DNA from: Anaerosporobacter mobilis DSM 15930
Lineage (GTDB): Bacteria; Bacillota; Clostridia; Lachnospirales; Lachnospiraceae
Length of the DNA stretch: 64,000 nucleotides
Direction: 5' to 3'
NCBI RefSeq assembly: GCF_900142955.1
Contig: NZ_FRCP01000010.1
Span: forward strand, 1-64,000
Shown here: positions 8,861-16,967 of the stretch, piece after piece
Numbering within the stretch: position 1 is the stretch's first letter
Layout of the letters: each line of letters begins with the position of its first letter
Program-made: the position numbers and the translations under genes
The notes under the pieces: generated by a model
Databases searched by the model: none
What the model was told of the DNA's origin: nothing
Seen by the model: the letters and a program-made list of their open reading frames with translations, nothing else

Positions 8861-9070
8861 CTATTTCTCAATCTTAATTTTTTCTCCATTGTATTCGACA
8901 ATGTCACCATGAACTAATTTTTTACCACGTTGGTACTCTACTTCCTGATTCACTTTTACAAGACCATCTTGAATAACGAATTTGGCATCTACGCCAGAAT
9001 CAACTAATCCACCTGCTTTTAATGCTTGTCCTAATTTAATATAATCTTCTCTTAATTTAATTGCTTGCAT
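8861..9070 (-). CDS. S4-domain RNA-binding protein (YaaA/RlbA type)
   Basis: A 69-residue, single S4 domain protein that sits between dnaN and recF in many Firmicutes. The S4 fold is recognised from LGQALKAGGLVDSGVDAKF and VNQEVEYQRGKKL. I chose ATG 9070 (MQAIKLREDYI) because AAAGGAGC lies about 10 nt upstream; the frame is open 14 codons further. Its precise role is not established. Confidence 0.9.
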   Translation of the reverse strand: MQAIKLREDYIKLGQALKAGGLVDSGVDAKFVIQDGLVKVNQEVEYQRGKKLVHGDIVEYNGEKIKIEK

Positions 9071-9163
9071 TATAAAAATGCTCCTTTCTAAAGAAGGGAA
9101 AATTTGTGCCAATCACAAATCTCCTATTGAGAAAACATTGTTTTTTCAATCTTTTCTCCTAGC

Positions 9164-10273
9164 TTATACAGCTCCACTAAAGTTAACTGGTAATATTAAA
9201 TATACGTAATTTTCTTCTTTATCACGAATAAAACATGGTGCTTTAGGATTAAATAGATAAATGTCAACTTCTTCATCATCAATAACACGTAATGCATCAA
9301 TTAAAAATTTAGGATTAAATCCTATAAGAATATCTTTACCTTCTTTACGAATATCGATTTCTTCATTCATGGAACCAATTGAAGAGTTAATCTTTAATTC
9401 TAAGTCAGAATCTGTAATGTTAACAATGATTGGTTTCTTCTCAGATTCTTTCACTAATAAAGTTGCACGATCAATACAATTTAAAAATTCTTTTTTGTTA
9501 ATAGTAACTTTGGTTTCATAATCATTTGATAGCATTTGGTCAATTTTGAAAAATTCACCTTCTATAAGTCGTGATAATACAGTTGTCTTATCAAATTCAA
9601 ATAATATATGTTTATCTGATGTATATATTTGTAATTCATCAGAAACTTCACCTGATAATATTTTACTAATTTCAATAAGAGTTTTTCCCGGTACTATTAC
9701 CTTAGTATCCTCATATTCTTGATTTAACTGAATCTTTCTAATCGATATTCTATGACCATCCAAAGATACGACCCTTAATTCATTTTTTTCAATTTCAAAT
9801 AGTTCACCTGTCATTATTTTATTGCTTTCATTATCAGCTATAGAGAATACCGTTTGTCGTATTACTTCTTTTAATGAAAATTGAGATAATATAATTGGTT
9901 TGTTTTTGGTAATGGTAGGTAAACTAGGAAACTCTTCTGATGTTTTACCTAAAATCTCAAACTTAGACTTTTCACAAGTAATAGTTGCTTTGAAGTTATC
10001 ATCTGTTTGGATGGTTACATCATTCTCTGGTAGTTTACGTACAATCTCAGAGAAAATCTTAGCATTAATTGCAATAACCCCTTCTTCAACTATTTCACCA
10101 TTAATAATTGTTTCAATACCTAATTCCATATCGTTAGAAATTAATTTTATTTGATTGCTTGTAACTTCAATAACAATACACTCAAGAATTGGCATTGTAG
10201 ATTTAGCCGATACTGCTTTTAAGGCAATTTGTACTCCATTTAGTAAATCACTTTTTGAACAAACAATTTTCAT
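9164..10273 (-). CDS. dnaN: DNA polymerase III sliding clamp (beta)
   Basis: The 369-residue ring-forming clamp tethers the replicative polymerase. The N-terminus MKIVCSKSDLLNGVQIALKA and the C-terminus ending in YVYLILPVNF are family typical, and the length is standard. It is the second gene after dnaA, with 259 bp between them. ATG 10273 follows GAAGGGAG. Two GGATG-type words lie in the gene (9757-9761 and 10009-10013). Confidence 0.97.
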   Translation of the reverse strand: MKIVCSKSDLLNGVQIALKAVSAKSTMPILECIVIEVTSNQIKLISNDMELGIETIINGEIVEEGVIAINAKIFSEIVRKLPENDVTIQTDDNFKATITCEKSKFEILGKTSEEFPSLPTITKNKPIILSQFSLKEVIRQTVFSIADNESNKIMTGELFEIEKNELRVVSLDGHRISIRKIQLNQEYEDTKVIVPGKTLIEISKILSGEVSDELQIYTSDKHILFEFDKTTVLSRLIEGEFFKIDQMLSNDYETKVTINKKEFLNCIDRATLLVKESEKKPIIVNITDSDLELKINSSIGSMNEEIDIRKEGKDILIGFNPKFLIDALRVIDDEEVDIYLFNPKAPCFIRDKEENYVYLILPVNFSGAV

Positions 10274-10532
10274 TTTGTGTATAACTCCCTTCAGGATAAA
10301 ATGCAGATATATATATAATATATTTAGTAGTATTAGTAATAGGGGCTGTTAATTTGTTGATAAGTGCTATTTAGGTGATATACGAGCCACTTTGCGAACA
10401 TAACAACCGTGTTAATAACCCATTTTAATATTGAGTATAAAAGTGAAGTTATTAACATGGATTAATCCGTGCAAAAATAATACACACAAAAATAACAGGT
10501 TATTAACAATAAATTGTGAATAACTTAAAAGG
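10274..10532. promoter_or_regulatory. dnaA-dnaN spacer with DnaA-box-like repeats
   Basis: GTTATTAAC occurs three times: inverted at 10411-10419, and direct at 10448-10456 and 10499-10507. Each extends to TTATTAACA, one base from a DnaA box of the form TTATTCACA. A true TTATTCACA lies inverted at 10515-10523. The spacer may be a second origin subregion or a dnaN/dnaA control region. Confidence 0.5.
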
Positions 10533-11897
10533 TTATTGAGGATTAATCTTTTTACTTAAAACTTCTATAGTATTTTGAAGTGTAGAATCATTTTCAAGTT
10601 CTTTTGTAATCTTATCAATTCCATGTAAAACGGTTGTATGATCACGATTACCAAGTTTCTTACCAATATCAGAAAGTGATAATTCGGTAAGTTTTCTAGA
10701 TAGGTACATACAAATCTGTCTAGGGTATGATATATTCTTACTCTTCTTAGTTGAGTAGAGATCTGATTGAGCTATATTAAAGTGTTCAGATGTCATCTCA
10801 ACGATTAAATCCACTGTTATTTCTTTCTTATTGTTAGGAGAAATTAAGTCTTTTAATACTTTTTCTGCTAACTCTACCGTTACATCTTTTTTCTCTAGTC
10901 GAGAAAAGGCTACAATCTTAGTAAGTGCGCCTTCTAATTCACGAATATTTGATTTAATGTTGGTTGCAATATATTTCATTACCTCATTATCAATTTGTAG
11001 ACCATCTAACTCTTCCTTCTTTTTTAAAATAGCCATTCGAGTCTCATAATCAGGTGATTGAATATCAACTGTAAGACCCCATTCAAAACGAGAACGAAGA
11101 CGTTCTTCTAGAGTTTCAATATCTTTTGGTGGCTTATCGGAAGATATGATAATTTGTTTCTTTGACTCATGCAGCGTATTAAATGTATGGAAAAACTCTT
11201 CCTGAGTACTTTCTTTACCTATAATAAACTGAATATCGTCAATGAGTAATACATCTATATTACGGTATTTTTCACGAAACTCAGCAGTTGATGAGTTCTC
11301 ACTTCTATTACGGATTGCATCAATAAGTTCATTCGTAAAAGTCTCACTAGTAACATATAAAACCTTACTTGAAGGATTATGTTCTAATATAAAGTGAGCA
11401 ATTGAGTGCATTAAATGGGTCTTTCCTAGTCCAACGCCTCCATATATAAATAGAGGATTGTATACTTCAGCAGGGGATTCTGCTACTGCTAATGATGCAG
11501 CATGAGCAAGATTGTTATTAGTACCTACAACAAAAGTATCAAAAGTATAACGTGGATTTAGAAAGGGATATTTGTTTTTTTGTGCGGAGTTTCCTTGGTT
11601 ACTATTTTCTTTTTTAGATATTTCCTTGGCTTCATCAGGAAGAACAATTGAGATTTCGTAGTTTTTACCTGTAATTTCTTCAATAGCAACTTTAATTGGT
11701 ATACCATATTTCTTACTGATAAAACTAACTCCGTCTTTCCCTAAATCAGGATTACTTAATATAGTAATTAAATTATCTTCTACGTCATATACTTTTAAAG
11801 GTGCTAACCAAGTACGAAATGAAACATCTGTTATATCGTGTGTGATCTTAACAGACATTAAAATCTCGTCCCATTTTCCTTGAATTATGTTTTTCAT
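10533..11897 (-). CDS. dnaA: Chromosomal replication initiator protein DnaA
   Basis: The 454-residue initiator binds DnaA boxes and opens the origin. Domain III has Walker A GGVGLGKTHLMHS and Walker B VLLIDDIQF. Domain IV carries the signature LGNRDHTTVLHGI. I chose the second of two adjacent ATGs (11897), because its distance to AGGGGG is better; ATG 11900 adds one residue. It is the first gene of the leftward replication and topology cluster. Confidence 0.98.
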   Translation of the reverse strand: MKNIIQGKWDEILMSVKITHDITDVSFRTWLAPLKVYDVEDNLITILSNPDLGKDGVSFISKKYGIPIKVAIEEITGKNYEISIVLPDEAKEISKKENSNQGNSAQKNKYPFLNPRYTFDTFVVGTNNNLAHAASLAVAESPAEVYNPLFIYGGVGLGKTHLMHSIAHFILEHNPSSKVLYVTSETFTNELIDAIRNRSENSSTAEFREKYRNIDVLLIDDIQFIIGKESTQEEFFHTFNTLHESKKQIIISSDKPPKDIETLEERLRSRFEWGLTVDIQSPDYETRMAILKKKEELDGLQIDNEVMKYIATNIKSNIRELEGALTKIVAFSRLEKKDVTVELAEKVLKDLISPNNKKEITVDLIVEMTSEHFNIAQSDLYSTKKSKNISYPRQICMYLSRKLTELSLSDIGKKLGNRDHTTVLHGIDKITKELENDSTLQNTIEVLSKKINPQ

Positions 11898-11935
11898 CAT
11901 AATCCCCCTAATTATAAATTTTCATATAACTATAT

Positions 11936-11962
11936 ATTATAACAAGATTGTTAAATTTTCAA
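11936..11962 (-). promoter_or_regulatory. Candidate dnaA promoter
   Basis: On the minus strand TTGAAA (11957-11962) and TATAAT (11936-11941) are separated by 15 bp, shorter than the ideal 17. The -10 lies about 36 bp upstream of the start codon. Confidence 0.5.
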
Positions 11963-11984
11963 TGGCTAACTATACAAAATGTGT

Positions 11985-12275
11985 TGATGTTGTGGACAAA
12001 CTTTGGTAATATAGTCTTCTAGCATCCAAATTTCACGAATTATCCACGGACCATCCAAAAGAATTAACATCCATGTGTATAATAAATTAAAATTATAAAC
12101 ATCCACGTGAAATATTGTAATTTAAGTGTTTTTATTCATATTATTTAAATAATTAACTAAAAATCAAAAAGTTATCCACAAGTTATCCACAAATTGTTGA
12201 TAACTTTTTGGATGGTTAGTGTGGATATAGTATTCTAACCGATTTTTCCACAAATCAATCACAAACCATCCAAAT
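11985..12275. other. Chromosomal origin oriC (DnaA box cluster)
   Basis: The dnaA-rpmH gap holds perfect DnaA boxes TTATCCACA at 12172-12180 and 12183-12191. One-mismatch boxes lie at 11990-11998 (inverted), 12040-12048, 12220-12228 (inverted) and 12244-12252. An AT-rich tract at about 12105-12170 is a candidate unwinding element. Interspersed are six CATCC/GGATG words, all CATCCA in one orientation or the other: 12023, 12052, 12068, 12100, 12210 (inverted) and 12267. Gene order on both sides is the standard Firmicute origin order. Confidence 0.92.
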
Positions 12276-12405
12276 AGATGTTTATTAATAAACCAACCAT
12301 AAAAATATAGAAATGTTCTCTATTATAATAAAATAAATGAACGAACTAATATCTGGGAACAGCGATATATAGGAAGTAGTTGATTAATAAATTTGTAAAT
12401 AATAC

Positions 12406-12434
12406 TTGACGGAATGAATCATTGCTAATATAAT
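12406..12434 (+). promoter_or_regulatory. rpmH promoter
   Basis: TTGACG (12406-12411) and TATAAT (12429-12434) are spaced by 17 bp, 84 bp upstream of the rpmH start. Confidence 0.85.
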
Positions 12435-12517
12435 AAACGTGATATTGTAATTTAACTTATAATAGAATAAATACGCTTACTATAAACAGTTGGGTATAAC
12501 TAAGGAGGTGTTTTGTA

Positions 12518-12652
12518 ATGAAAATGACATTCCAACCAAAAAAGAGATCAAGAGCCAAAGTTCATGGTTTCAGAAAAAGAATGAGTACTTCTAACGGAAG
12601 AAAAGTTATTGCTAGCAGAAGAGCAAAAGGAAGACATAAATTATCAGCATAG
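12518..12652 (+). CDS. rpmH: Ribosomal protein bL34
   Basis: A 44-residue, very basic protein of the large ribosomal subunit. It reads MKMTFQPKKRSRAKVHGF and ends GRHKLSA, the classical L34 pattern. AAGGAGGTG lies 8 nt upstream of the ATG. It is the first gene of the rightward run from oriC and is followed by a terminator-like hairpin. Confidence 0.98.
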   Translation: MKMTFQPKKRSRAKVHGFRKRMSTSNGRKVIASRRAKGRHKLSA

Positions 12653-12675
12653 GTCGCAGTATTGTGACCTTTTTT
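12652..12675 (+). terminator. Terminator/attenuator after rpmH
   Basis: GGTC, an internal CA/TG pair and GACC form a short hairpin starting at the last base of the rpmH stop codon, followed by six T. It would reduce read-through into rnpA, giving more L34 than RnpA transcript. Confidence 0.75.
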
Positions 12676-12750
12676 CTCTATGAACGGCTCTTTAGGGGCT
12701 GCTCTTAGGGTATTTAGAGTGCAATATCATATTATTGTTAATAGGGGATT

Positions 12751-13098
12751 TTGAAATTGTCAGAATCATTGAGAAGTAATAGAGATTTTCAGAATGTGTA
12801 TAAGAATGGAAGATCGTTTGCTAATAAATATTTAGTTATGTATATAGTAAAAAACGATTTAGATACATTACGATTAGGAATATCGGTTAGTAAAAAAGTA
12901 GGTAATAGTGTTGTTAGACATCGTGTAACAAGACTGATCAGAGAAAGTTTTCGATTAAATGATTATATGTTTAATAGTGGTTTAGACATAGTGGTAATTG
13001 GTAGAGCGGGAGCAAAGGGAAGAAATTATCAGGAAATAAGTAGCGCAGTTTTGCATTTGTGCAAACTTCATAAAATCGTAAAAGAGATGAGTGAGTAG
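12751..13098 (+). CDS. rnpA: Ribonuclease P protein component
   Basis: The 115-residue protein cofactor of RNase P, which matures tRNA 5' ends. The RNR-type motif is visible in RLGISVSKKVGNSVVRHRVTRLIRESFR. The frame starts at TTG 12751 after AGGGG; a second TTG at 12757 is possible. Its stop overlaps the GTG start of yidD by one base, so the two are translationally linked. Confidence 0.96.
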   Translation: MKLSESLRSNRDFQNVYKNGRSFANKYLVMYIVKNDLDTLRLGISVSKKVGNSVVRHRVTRLIRESFRLNDYMFNSGLDIVVIGRAGAKGRNYQEISSAVLHLCKLHKIVKEMSE

Positions 13099-13310
13099 TG
13101 AAACTAATTTTAATATTTCTTATAAAAGTATATAGAAAGTATATTTCACCCTTAAAAGGAAGGCCTACTTGTATTTATACGCCTACCTGCTCTTTGTATG
13201 CAATGGAAGCACTACAAAAGTATGGAGCAATTAAAGGAACATATCTTGCAGTTAGAAGAGTATTAAGGTGCCACCCGTTTGCAAAGGGTGGTTATGATCC
13301 GGTTCCTTAA
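13098..13310 (+). CDS. yidD: Membrane protein insertion efficiency factor YidD
   Basis: A 70-residue protein with the family motifs YISPLKG, CIYTPTCSLYAMEAL and CHPFAKGGYDPVP. YidD lies between rnpA and yidC in many bacteria and aids membrane insertion by an unclear mechanism. The start is GTG 13098, overlapping the rnpA stop. Confidence 0.95.
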   Translation: MKLILIFLIKVYRKYISPLKGRPTCIYTPTCSLYAMEALQKYGAIKGTYLAVRRVLRCHPFAKGGYDPVP

Positions 13311-13329
13311 TAATGAGGAGGAATAATAA

Positions 13330-14589
13330 TTGACAAACTTATTTTTAACGCAAAGTGGCGGTCCATTAGGGCCTATAGCAAGTTTACTTGGATGGATTTT
13401 AAATGTAATTTATGAATTCTTAAGTATGTTTGGTATTGAAAATGCAGCACTTTGTATTATTTTATTTACGTTTTTAGTAAAATCTTCAATGTTTCCTTTA
13501 ACAATCAAACAACAGAAGTTTACTAAGATTTCATCAAAGATGAACCCAGAATTAATGAAAATACAAGAAAAGTATAAAGGAAAACGTGATGAAGTTTCCA
13601 TGAGAAAGCAACAACTTGAGACACAAGCTGTATATCAAAAATACGGTGCGAATCCAACAAGTGGTTGTCTTCCTATGTTAATTACTTTACCAATTTTATT
13701 TGCTTTATACCAAGTTATTTATAGAATTCCAGCGTATATTGGTGATATTAGATCATTGTATGAGCAAATCGCGCTTGGTTTACAAAGTATTCCAAACTTT
13801 GGGGCAGTTTTTGCTGATAGTTTTAATGCAACGGGTCTTTCAGCAGACAGTAGTGTTAATACAATTATCGACGTATTAGCAAAATTCAATACTGGTAATT
13901 GGGCTGATTTAGCAAACCAATTCCCTACGCTAAGTGATCTTATAACTACCAATTCAGATAAAATAATTCATATTAACTCACTGATTGGTGGATTAAACAT
14001 TGCAGATACACCTGTTTCTAAAATGTGGCCAGGTCTTATCGTTCCAATTCTTGCAGTCGTAACACAATGGTATTCAACAAAACAAATGACAGCAGCAAAT
14101 GGTATGGATAAAAATGCTCCTGGAGCTGCTAGTATGAAGGCAATGAATAACTTCATGCCACTATTTTCAGGATTTATATGTTTAACATTGCCAATTGGTA
14201 TCGGTATATACTGGGTAGCTGGCGCTGTGTTCCAAATACTTCAACAATTTGCTATAAATAAACATTTTGAAAAGGTTAACATTGATGAGTTAGTTGAAAA
14301 AAGTGTTGAAAAAGCTAAGAAGAAGAAAAAACATGTTGATTATGAAAAGTCATTAGAAGAATTGGCTAAAAAACAGACAAAATCTATTGGTGACAAAGCA
14401 GGGGCTTATACTACTACTACTAAAAATAGTATTAAAAACAAGGCTAATTCTAATGTGAGTAATAACAATAATAATACAAAAGAAGATACAGTTAGTACAA
14501 AGAGTAATACAAACTACAAAGCAGGTAGTATTGCTGAGAAGGCAAATTTGTTGAAAGGTATGAATAGCTCAGGTAAGGGGGACAAGTAA
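13330..14589 (+). CDS. yidC: Membrane protein insertase YidC/OxaA/SpoIIIJ
   Basis: A 419-residue insertase. The conserved five-helix core starts with FLVKSSMFPLTIKQQ, which includes the substrate-contacting Arg region typed here as Lys, and includes GCLPMLITLPILFALYQ. A long lumenal-type insert (about residues 150-230) separates the helices. The tail after residue 320 is Lys-rich and then Asn/Ser/Thr-rich low complexity. There is no lipobox cysteine. The start is TTG 13330 after GAGGAGGAATAA. It is clustered with yidD and jag. Confidence 0.95.
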   Translation: MTNLFLTQSGGPLGPIASLLGWILNVIYEFLSMFGIENAALCIILFTFLVKSSMFPLTIKQQKFTKISSKMNPELMKIQEKYKGKRDEVSMRKQQLETQAVYQKYGANPTSGCLPMLITLPILFALYQVIYRIPAYIGDIRSLYEQIALGLQSIPNFGAVFADSFNATGLSADSSVNTIIDVLAKFNTGNWADLANQFPTLSDLITTNSDKIIHINSLIGGLNIADTPVSKMWPGLIVPILAVVTQWYSTKQMTAANGMDKNAPGAASMKAMNNFMPLFSGFICLTLPIGIGIYWVAGAVFQILQQFAINKHFEKVNIDELVEKSVEKAKKKKKHVDYEKSLEELAKKQTKSIGDKAGAYTTTTKNSIKNKANSNVSNNNNNTKEDTVSTKSNTNYKAGSIAEKANLLKGMNSSGKGDK

Positions 14590-14591
14590 TC

Positions 14592-15350
14592 ATGAATGAA
14601 TGGATTGAGGTTAAAGCAAAAAATGTTAATGAAGCATTGACTGAAGCGTTAATTAAACTTGGAACTTCAAGTGATAATGTTGAATATGAAGTACTTGAAA
14701 AAGAATCTAACGGAATCTTAGGTCTATTTAGTAAACCTGCTAAAATTAGAGTTCGTAGCAAGAAAACTATTGAAGGTGTTGCTATAGACTTTTTGAAAAA
14801 AGTGTTTGGATCAATGAATTTGATTGTTGAGATAAAAGTTGATTATAACAAAGAAGAAGGTTATGTTAATATTGATTTAAGTGGAGATGATATGGGTGTT
14901 CTTATAGGAAAAAGAGGACAAACATTAGATTCTTTGCAATATCTAGTAAGTCTTGTCGTTAACAAAGAGAGCACTAGCTATCTTAAAGTTAAAGTTGATA
15001 CAGAGAATTATCGTGAAAGAAGAAAAGAAACACTCGAAAATCTTGCTAAAAACATTGCATATAAAGTCAAGAGAACGAAACATTCTGTATCCCTTGAACC
15101 TATGAATCCATTTGAAAGAAGAATTATTCACTCCGCCCTTCAAAATGATAAGTATGTAGAGACTCATAGTGAAGGGGAAGAGCCATACAGAAGAGTAGTT
15201 ATTACTCTTAAGAAGTATACTAAAGAGTATAAAGGTAGCTATAATAAAGAGTATAGTTACAAAAAGGATTACAAGAAAGATTATAAAAAAGATTACAGCA
15301 AAAACTACGGGGCTAGAACTGCTTCTACAGTTACTGTAACAGAAGAATAG
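14592..15350 (+). CDS. jag: Jag/KhpB RNA-binding protein
   Basis: A 252-residue protein partnered with YidC genes. It has a Jag-N domain (residues 1-50, ending near GILGLFSKPAKIRV), a KH domain with IGKRGQTLDSLQYLVS, and an R3H domain with EPMNPFERRIIHSALQ. After about residue 215 it has an unusual Lys/Tyr-rich tail with repeated KKDYKKDY units, reminiscent of low-complexity RNA-binding tails. It begins 2 nt after yidC. Confidence 0.94.
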   Translation: MNEWIEVKAKNVNEALTEALIKLGTSSDNVEYEVLEKESNGILGLFSKPAKIRVRSKKTIEGVAIDFLKKVFGSMNLIVEIKVDYNKEEGYVNIDLSGDDMGVLIGKRGQTLDSLQYLVSLVVNKESTSYLKVKVDTENYRERRKETLENLAKNIAYKVKRTKHSVSLEPMNPFERRIIHSALQNDKYVETHSEGEEPYRRVVITLKKYTKEYKGSYNKEYSYKKDYKKDYKKDYSKNYGARTASTVTVTEE

Positions 15351-15356
15351 AAATAT

Positions 15357-15409
15357 GGGGCTGTAGCAAAAGTCATTTAAGTTTACAATTTAAATTTTGC
15401 GACAGCCCC
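15357..15409 (+). terminator. Hairpin after jag
   Basis: GGGGCTGT-A-GCAAAA (15357-15371) pairs with TTTTGC-G-ACAGCCCC (15395-15409). No clear T tract follows, so it may be an mRNA stabiliser or a dispersed palindrome rather than an efficient terminator. Confidence 0.6.
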
Positions 15410-15497
15410 TATTATGTAACTATTTTGTATAACAGGTTTTAATTGAGTTTCTTAGTAGGTAACCCTATTATTGAATTAGAAAGGAATGTGTAAAACA

Positions 15498-16874
15498 TTG
15501 AAAACAGATACAATCGCTGCAATTGCTACAGGAATGACGAATGCTGGTATTAGCATAGTTAGAATGAGCGGTGATGAAGCATTAGAAATAATAGATAAAA
15601 TTTATTATTCTCCAAAAAAAAACAAAAAATTATCAGAAGTAGCAAGTCATACAGTTCACTATGGTTATATTTTGGATGGTGAACAGACAATAGATGAAGT
15701 TATGGTCTTGGTAATGAAAGGACCAAATACGTATACAAGAGAAGATGTAGTAGAGATAGATTGCCATGGTGGAGTGGTAGTAACAAAGAAGATATTAGAA
15801 ACTGTAATTAAGTATGGTGCGAGAGTAGCGGAGCCTGGTGAATTTACAAAAAGAGCCTTTGTTAATGGAAGAATAGATCTATCACAAGCAGAAGCGGTAA
15901 TAGATGTTATTAATGCGAAAAATGAATATGCTCTTAGCAGCTCAATGAGTCAACTGAAAGGGAATATTTTAAATAGAATAAAAGATATAAGAGATAATGT
16001 GATTCACGATGTAGCCTTTATAGAGGCCGCGCTTGATGATCCAGAACACATTGAGATTGGTAATTTCTCAGAAACATTGTTAATGAATGTAGATTGTAAT
16101 CTAGCAATATTAGATAAATTGTTAGAATCAGCGGATAATGGACGTTTACTTCGTGAAGGTATTAAAACAGTAATAGTAGGAAAACCAAATGCAGGAAAAT
16201 CCTCCCTTATGAATATATTATTAGGCGAAGATAGAGCAATTGTAACTGATATTGCTGGAACAACAAGAGATACGTTAGAAGAAACTATTAATATACATGG
16301 TATTACACTTAATATTGTGGATACTGCAGGAATTCGTGATACAGATGACATAATAGAAGAGATTGGTGTTAAGAAAGCAAAAGAGAATGCAGAAAAAGCA
16401 GACTTGGTTATCTATGTTGTGGATGGTTCAAGAGATTTGGATCAAAATGATTATGACATTATTGAGATGATAAAAGATATAAAATGTGTTGTGTTGTTGA
16501 ATAAGTCAGATCTAAAACCAAAGATTACTGCGGAACAAATAGAGTCTCTAACAGGAAAAAAAGTGGTTAAGATATCTGCTCTAGAGGGTACTGGTATTGA
16601 GGAATTTGAAACTTTAATTAAAGATTTGTTTTATGAAGGAAAACTAAACTTCAATGATGAAGTATATCTAACTAATATAAGACATAAATCGGCAATAGTC
16701 GAAGCAAAAGAAAGTTTAGAGCAAGTAAAGCAAAGTATTATGGATGGTATGCCAGAAGATTTCTACTCAATAGATTTAATGAGTGCGTATAATTCATTAG
16801 GTTACATTATCGGGGAAATGGTTGATGATGATCTAGTTAATACGATATTTAAAGAGTTTTGTATGGGGAAATAG
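15498..16874 (+). CDS. mnmE: tRNA modification GTPase MnmE
   Basis: A 458-residue GTPase that, with MnmG, modifies the wobble uridine of tRNAs. G1 is GKPNAGKSSLMN, G2/G3 are GTTRDT and DTAG, G4 is NKSD, and the C-terminus ends in the catalytic FCMGK. I chose TTG 15498 (MKTDTIAAIA) by family N-terminus; the ATG at 15486 abuts AAAGGA with no spacing and is less likely. mnmG follows 93 bp downstream. Confidence 0.96.
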   Translation: MKTDTIAAIATGMTNAGISIVRMSGDEALEIIDKIYYSPKKNKKLSEVASHTVHYGYILDGEQTIDEVMVLVMKGPNTYTREDVVEIDCHGGVVVTKKILETVIKYGARVAEPGEFTKRAFVNGRIDLSQAEAVIDVINAKNEYALSSSMSQLKGNILNRIKDIRDNVIHDVAFIEAALDDPEHIEIGNFSETLLMNVDCNLAILDKLLESADNGRLLREGIKTVIVGKPNAGKSSLMNILLGEDRAIVTDIAGTTRDTLEETINIHGITLNIVDTAGIRDTDDIIEEIGVKKAKENAEKADLVIYVVDGSRDLDQNDYDIIEMIKDIKCVVLLNKSDLKPKITAEQIESLTGKKVVKISALEGTGIEEFETLIKDLFYEGKLNFNDEVYLTNIRHKSAIVEAKESLEQVKQSIMDGMPEDFYSIDLMSAYNSLGYIIGEMVDDDLVNTIFKEFCMGK

Positions 16875-16967
16875 ATTTATATTCGAATAACAAGTAAATG
16901 TAGTAGATAGATTGTCTAGTGGCTGTTGTCATTGGATGGTCAACAAAGAAAGAAGTGAGGAAGGATT

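Noticed and set aside
12098..12113. CACGTGAAATA in oriC as a parS half-site
   Set aside because: About 11 of 16 positions match; too weak for ParB and overlapped by a CATCCA word.
15357..15409. GGGGCTGT hairpin as an insertion-sequence end
   Set aside because: No transposase remnant or target duplication seen; a simple intergenic hairpin explains it.
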